A stretch of 8,059 nt of DNA from Govanella sp037189785 (GTDB lineage: Bacteria; Pseudomonadota; Alphaproteobacteria; Sphingomonadales; Govanellaceae), in contig JBBCIP010000386.1 of NCBI GenBank assembly GCA_037189785.1, positions 1-8,059 of the forward strand, given 5' to 3'. The position numbers and the translations under genes are program-made. Shown piece by piece: positions 6,271-8,059 of the stretch. The number at the start of each line of letters is the position of its first letter. Within the stretch, counting starts at the first letter, position 1. Under the pieces are notes generated by a model, which did no database searches, had not been told where the DNA came from, and was given only the letters and a program-made list of their open reading frames with translations.

Positions 6271-6545
6271 GCCGCGTCTTCGCTCCCATCCCCAGTTTTT
6301 GCCAGATTGCCGCGCTGGATGCTGAATGTCAGGCCGCCCGCATCTTGTTGCGTATCCAGCAACTGATGGCCCGCTTCGTGGCAGAAATGAGGGATATCCA
6401 GGGCCGTCATAGGGTCGGTGGCACGCACCGTCAGCACATCACCAACGCCCAAACCGCGCAATACCTTGCCGGTCTTTAGAACCGGCAGCGGACACCGCAA
6501 TCCCGATACATCCAGAAATTCAGCCACCGACACTCCCTGGCCCAT
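6267..6545 (-). CDS. TusA/SirA-family sulfur-carrier protein
   Basis: This small cytoplasmic protein (92 residues from ATG 6545) carries the defining CPxP motif in LDVSGLRCPLPVLKTGKVLR, with the sulfur-carrying Cys at about residue 18. The family's RATDPMTALDIPHFCHEAGH segment follows. TusA-like proteins pass persulfide sulfur between partners in tRNA thiolation, molybdenum cofactor synthesis or sulfur oxidation; which applies here is unknown. The start is uncertain. The frame is open back to 6608, ATG 6545 has only a distant GAGGG, and GTG 6527 has AGGGAG 5 nt upstream and would give the usual short N-terminus (VAEFLDVSG). The C-terminal extension after SIQRG is polar. It overlaps the DUF2807-like gene by 4 nt and follows the OmpA lipoprotein gene, so these three may form one transcript. 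Confidence 0.88.
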   Translation of the reverse strand: MGQGVSVAEFLDVSGLRCPLPVLKTGKVLRGLGVGDVLTVRATDPMTALDIPHFCHEAGHQLLDTQQDAGGLTFSIQRGNLAKTGDGSEDAA

Positions 6546-6634
6546 CCTCGCAAGCCACCCTCGCTCACCATAAGATGGGCAGGATAGCAGCCGCACGGCC
6601 CAAGGCAAAGCCGGTTCAGTCCGGGAGCCTGCAT

Positions 6635-7303
6635 CTAAGTCAGCGGCACAATGCCGATTTCGACCCGCCGATTGATGGCCCGGCCGTTTTCCGTGCCGTT
6701 ATCGGCAATCGGGTAGGTTTCACCCATGCCGCGCACCAGCAGCCGCTGGGACTGGACACCGCGGGCTGTCAGTTCATTGGCGACACTCTGCGCCCGGCCT
6801 TCCGACAATACCTGATTATGGGCATCCGAGCCGACGCTATCGGTGTGGCCGATCACATCGACATAGGTTTTGTTATATTCCTTGAGCACCAAGGCGACCG
6901 AATTCAGGACCTCCGCAAACGAGCCCTTAACCACGGTTTGGTTGGTATCGAAGGTGACATTGCCCGGCATGTTGAGAATGATATTGTCGCCCTGGCGGGT
7001 CACGCTGACCCCGGTGCCCTGCAATTGACGGCGCAGCTTGGCTTCCTGGGCGTCCATATAAGCCCCGACGCCGCCACCAGCCAGGGCACCGATCCCAGCC
7101 CCGATCAGGGCTGATTTCCGCTTGTTGGATCCACCCACGATAGCGCCGCCGACCGCGCCGACGGCAGCACCAATCCCGGCCCCCATCCCGGCTTTGCTGG
7201 CTTTGCGTTCACCCGTATAGGGGTCTGTCGTACAAGATACGAGGAACAAACTTGCCATGGCAGCCGCAAAAATCTTTAGGGATCTGGATGAATTACGCAA
7301 CAT
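6635..7303 (-). CDS. OmpA-family glycine-zipper lipoprotein (YiaD-like), peptidoglycan-binding
   Basis: The 222-residue envelope protein has a signal peptide with lipobox LVSC (Cys24) followed by TTDPYTGER, so it is a lipoprotein. A glycine-zipper region (about 39-58 and 66-81, repeated GxGxG/GAxxG) may insert in or associate with the outer membrane. The C-terminal OmpA domain (about 108-220) contains VTFDTNQ, GHTDSVG and LSEGRAQSVANELTARGV, ending in NGRAINRRVEI. Asp155 and Arg170, 15 residues apart, match the pair that binds diaminopimelate in OmpA domains. The architecture is that of YiaD-like proteins. I chose ATG 7303: the minus strand has AAGGAG 9 nt upstream, whereas the in-frame TTG at 7309 would be only 3 nt from it. 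It is divergent from the sugE gene. Confidence 0.93.
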   Translation of the reverse strand: MLRNSSRSLKIFAAAMASLFLVSCTTDPYTGERKASKAGMGAGIGAAVGAVGGAIVGGSNKRKSALIGAGIGALAGGGVGAYMDAQEAKLRRQLQGTGVSVTRQGDNIILNMPGNVTFDTNQTVVKGSFAEVLNSVALVLKEYNKTYVDVIGHTDSVGSDAHNQVLSEGRAQSVANELTARGVQSQRLLVRGMGETYPIADNGTENGRAINRRVEIGIVPLT

Positions 7304-7335
7304 TACCAACGTCTCCTTTTGAACCCAGCAAATTT

Positions 7336-7360
7336 CAGAGCAATCTCAGAGCAATCTCAG
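7336..7360. repeat. 11-bp tandem repeat upstream of the OmpA lipoprotein gene
   Basis: CAGAGCAATCT occurs at 7336-7346 and again at 7347-7357, followed by a further CAG. The copies are exact. They lie 33-57 bp before the OmpA-gene start on its own 5' leader. Confidence 0.85.
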
Positions 7361-7441
7361 GCCCCACTTTAGCCCCTCGTTTAGGAGTATCGGCTGTGAA
7401 TAGGTAAACATTATGGCAAGGGCAAAGGTTGCACCGGCGAT

Positions 7442-7458
7442 TTCTGGTTGTTCCAGAA
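7442..7458. repeat. short inverted repeat, operator or hairpin candidate
   Basis: TTCTGG (7442-7447) and CCAGAA (7453-7458) are perfect inverted arms with a 5-bp TTGTT spacer, in the divergent promoter region. It could be a protein-binding site. Nothing ties it to a named regulator. Confidence 0.35.
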
Positions 7459-7519
7459 TGCCGCACGATCCAAGAATGATTGCCAAAAACGGCCGGCTGA
7501 TCTAAGGAACCCTGACGTT

Positions 7520-7610
7520 GCGGGGACGACCCCGCTTTTGTCGGTCGGCTGCGAGCAATCACCGACAAAGACCGTTGGTGCGGAACGTAATCGGTTGGGA
7601 CGACCCGGCC
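7520..7610 (+). ncRNA. guanidine-II riboswitch (mini-ykkC) upstream of sugE
   Basis: Two hairpins with the diagnostic ACGA tetraloop closed by G-C pairs are present. The first is GCGGGG-ACGA-CCCCGC (7520-7535, 6 bp). The second is GGTTGGG-ACGA-CCCGGCC (7593-7610, 7 bp with two G-U pairs). In this class each loop binds one guanidinium and the two loops dock together, turning on the downstream exporter gene. It sits 24 nt before sugE, the usual target. The 57-nt linker is longer than usual and contains its own 9-bp perfect stem (7537-7545 with 7561-7569). CCTT (7609-7612), which includes the last two bases of hairpin 2, can pair with GAGG (7627-7630) of the sugE ribosome binding site, a plausible translational switch. 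Confidence 0.88.
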
Positions 7611-7634
7611 TTCCCAAGCAACAGGTGAGGTTCC

Positions 7635-7952
7635 ATGGCTTGGACCATTTTATTTATCGCAGGATTGTTTGAAATCGGCTGGGCCATCGGCCTCAAGTAT
7701 ACGGATGGATTTACTCGGTTATGGCCGACGGTCGGCACAGCCGTGTCGCTTGTCCTAAGCATGGGACTACTCGGACTGGCCCTCAAAACATTACCGGTCG
7801 GGACGGCCTATGCCGTATGGACCGGGATTGGCGCGGTCGGCACCGCACTCCTTGGGATTTATTTGTTCCAGGAACCAGCCACAGCGGCCCGACTGGCGTG
7901 TATCGGCCTCATCGTATCGGGCATTTTGGGGCTGAAATTCTTTTCAGCCTAA
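7635..7952 (+). CDS. sugE: SMR-family guanidinium exporter (SugE/Gdx)
   Basis: This 105-residue inner-membrane protein has four transmembrane helices (about 3-21, 30-51, 57-78, 84-104) and works as an antiparallel dimer, exporting guanidinium in exchange for protons. The Gdx-type residues are all present: Glu13 in GLFEIGWAIGLKYT, Trp16, Ser42, and Tyr59 and Trp62 in VGTAYAVWTGIG. The GLKYTDGFTRLWP loop is typical of SugE/Gdx rather than EmrE. The guanidine-II riboswitch directly upstream confirms the substrate class independently. Shine-Dalgarno AGGTGAGG (7623-7630) ends 4 nt before the ATG. The gene stands alone and converges on a minus-strand terminator. Confidence 0.96.
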   Translation: MAWTILFIAGLFEIGWAIGLKYTDGFTRLWPTVGTAVSLVLSMGLLGLALKTLPVGTAYAVWTGIGAVGTALLGIYLFQEPATAARLACIGLIVSGILGLKFFSA

Positions 7953-7990
7953 TAAGACACGAGATCCGTTTTCTAAATGCGTATCGAGCA

Positions 7991-8023
7991 TAAAAAAATC
8001 GGGCGGTCCAAAGACCGCCCGAT
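7991..8023 (-). terminator. intrinsic terminator for a leftward gene at the right edge
   Basis: A perfect 11-bp stem, ATCGGGCGGTC (7998-8008) with GACCGCCCGAT (8013-8023), has loop CAAA. A run of seven A lies at 7992-7998, which is a T-run after the hairpin on the minus strand. It therefore terminates leftward transcription from beyond 8048. It may also stop rightward sugE transcripts less efficiently, as it lacks T's on that side. Confidence 0.85.
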
Positions 8024-8047
8024 CCATACTCCGATTATATCAGTCGA

Positions 8048-8059
8048 TTAGAACTTAGC
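8048..8059 (-). CDS. possible last codons of a minus-strand outer-membrane protein gene (partial)
   Basis: On the minus strand the edge reads Ala-Lys-Phe-stop (TAA at 8050-8048), 25 bp before the leftward terminator. A C-terminal Phe is typical of porins and other beta-barrel proteins. Only three codons are visible and another frame also closes nearby, so this is a placement guess supported mainly by the terminator. Confidence 0.35.
   Translation of the reverse strand, partial: AKF

Larger units (their letters stand above)
7304..7634. other. 331-bp divergent intergenic region between the OmpA lipoprotein and sugE genes
   Basis: No convincing gene lies here. From left to right it contains the leftward Shine-Dalgarno for the OmpA gene (7314-7319), an 11-bp tandem repeat (7336-7360), an AT-richer stretch around 7400-7415 that may hold the leftward promoter, a short inverted repeat (7442-7458), and the guanidine-II riboswitch leader of sugE (7520-7610). 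A rightward promoter could be TTGCCA 7480-7485 with TAAGGA 7503-7508 at 17-bp spacing, but this match is weak. Confidence 0.6.

Noticed and set aside
6575..7114. Open frame of 179 codons opposite the OmpA lipoprotein gene
   Set aside because: The minus-strand OmpA domain with its conserved Asp/Arg pair is certainly the real gene; this frame is a GC-rich shadow.
1..8059. CRISPR array, tRNA, rRNA, insertion sequence or phage genes
   Set aside because: I looked for regularly spaced repeats, cloverleaf-like segments, terminal inverted repeats and transposase or integrase motifs and saw none.

Overview
The window looks like chromosomal DNA of an alphaproteobacterium; I cannot place it to order. 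Supporting signs are moderately GC-rich, densely coded DNA, a TonB-dependent receptor with an LEEILVTAR-type TonB box, a TusA-like/SufE sulfur-transfer pair, a ChaN-like lipoprotein, and a pair of CCGGGCTTG-type palindromes of the REP kind common in alphaproteobacteria. I see no insertion sequence, prophage, CRISPR array, tRNA or rRNA.

Left part (1-1859): a ChaN-family lipoprotein gene (+) converges, 6 bp apart, on an SRPBCC (AHSA1-type) gene (-). That gene is divergent from an ArsR-type regulator (+). The 41-47 bp between the last two holds a 20-bp AT-rich palindrome that runs into the ArsR start codon, so the regulator probably represses itself and perhaps the SRPBCC gene.

Centre (1886-5003): a vitamin B1 salvage unit. 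A TTGACA promoter candidate is followed by a full TPP riboswitch (about 1925-2010), a roughly 110-nt leader, a TonB-dependent outer-membrane receptor (2121-4307) and tenA (4335-5003). TenA keeps every known active-site residue at the Bacillus subtilis position. The inferred role is TPP-repressed import of thiamine or a pyrimidine breakdown product, followed by recycling to HMP. The leader is unusual: the riboswitch P1 3' strand doubles as a Shine-Dalgarno for a 43-codon ORF that overlaps the receptor start, and an 8-nt downstream segment is perfectly complementary to the aptamer core.

Right-centre (5041-7303, mostly - strand): an inverted REP-like palindrome pair, then sufE, a membrane-anchored DUF2807-like protein, a TusA-like sulfur carrier (ATGA overlap with the DUF2807-like gene) and an OmpA/glycine-zipper lipoprotein.

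Right end (7304-8059): a 331-bp divergent intergenic region leads to an SMR-family guanidinium exporter gene (sugE/gdx). In front of it is a guanidine-II (mini-ykkC) riboswitch whose two ACGA hairpins are separated by an unusually long linker containing its own perfect 9-bp stem. A strong terminator hairpin pointing leftward and a possible last few codons (AKF-stop) of a minus-strand outer-membrane protein close the window.

The genes are known families. The most noteworthy material is the regulatory RNA: two different riboswitches within 6 kb, each with an atypical architecture.
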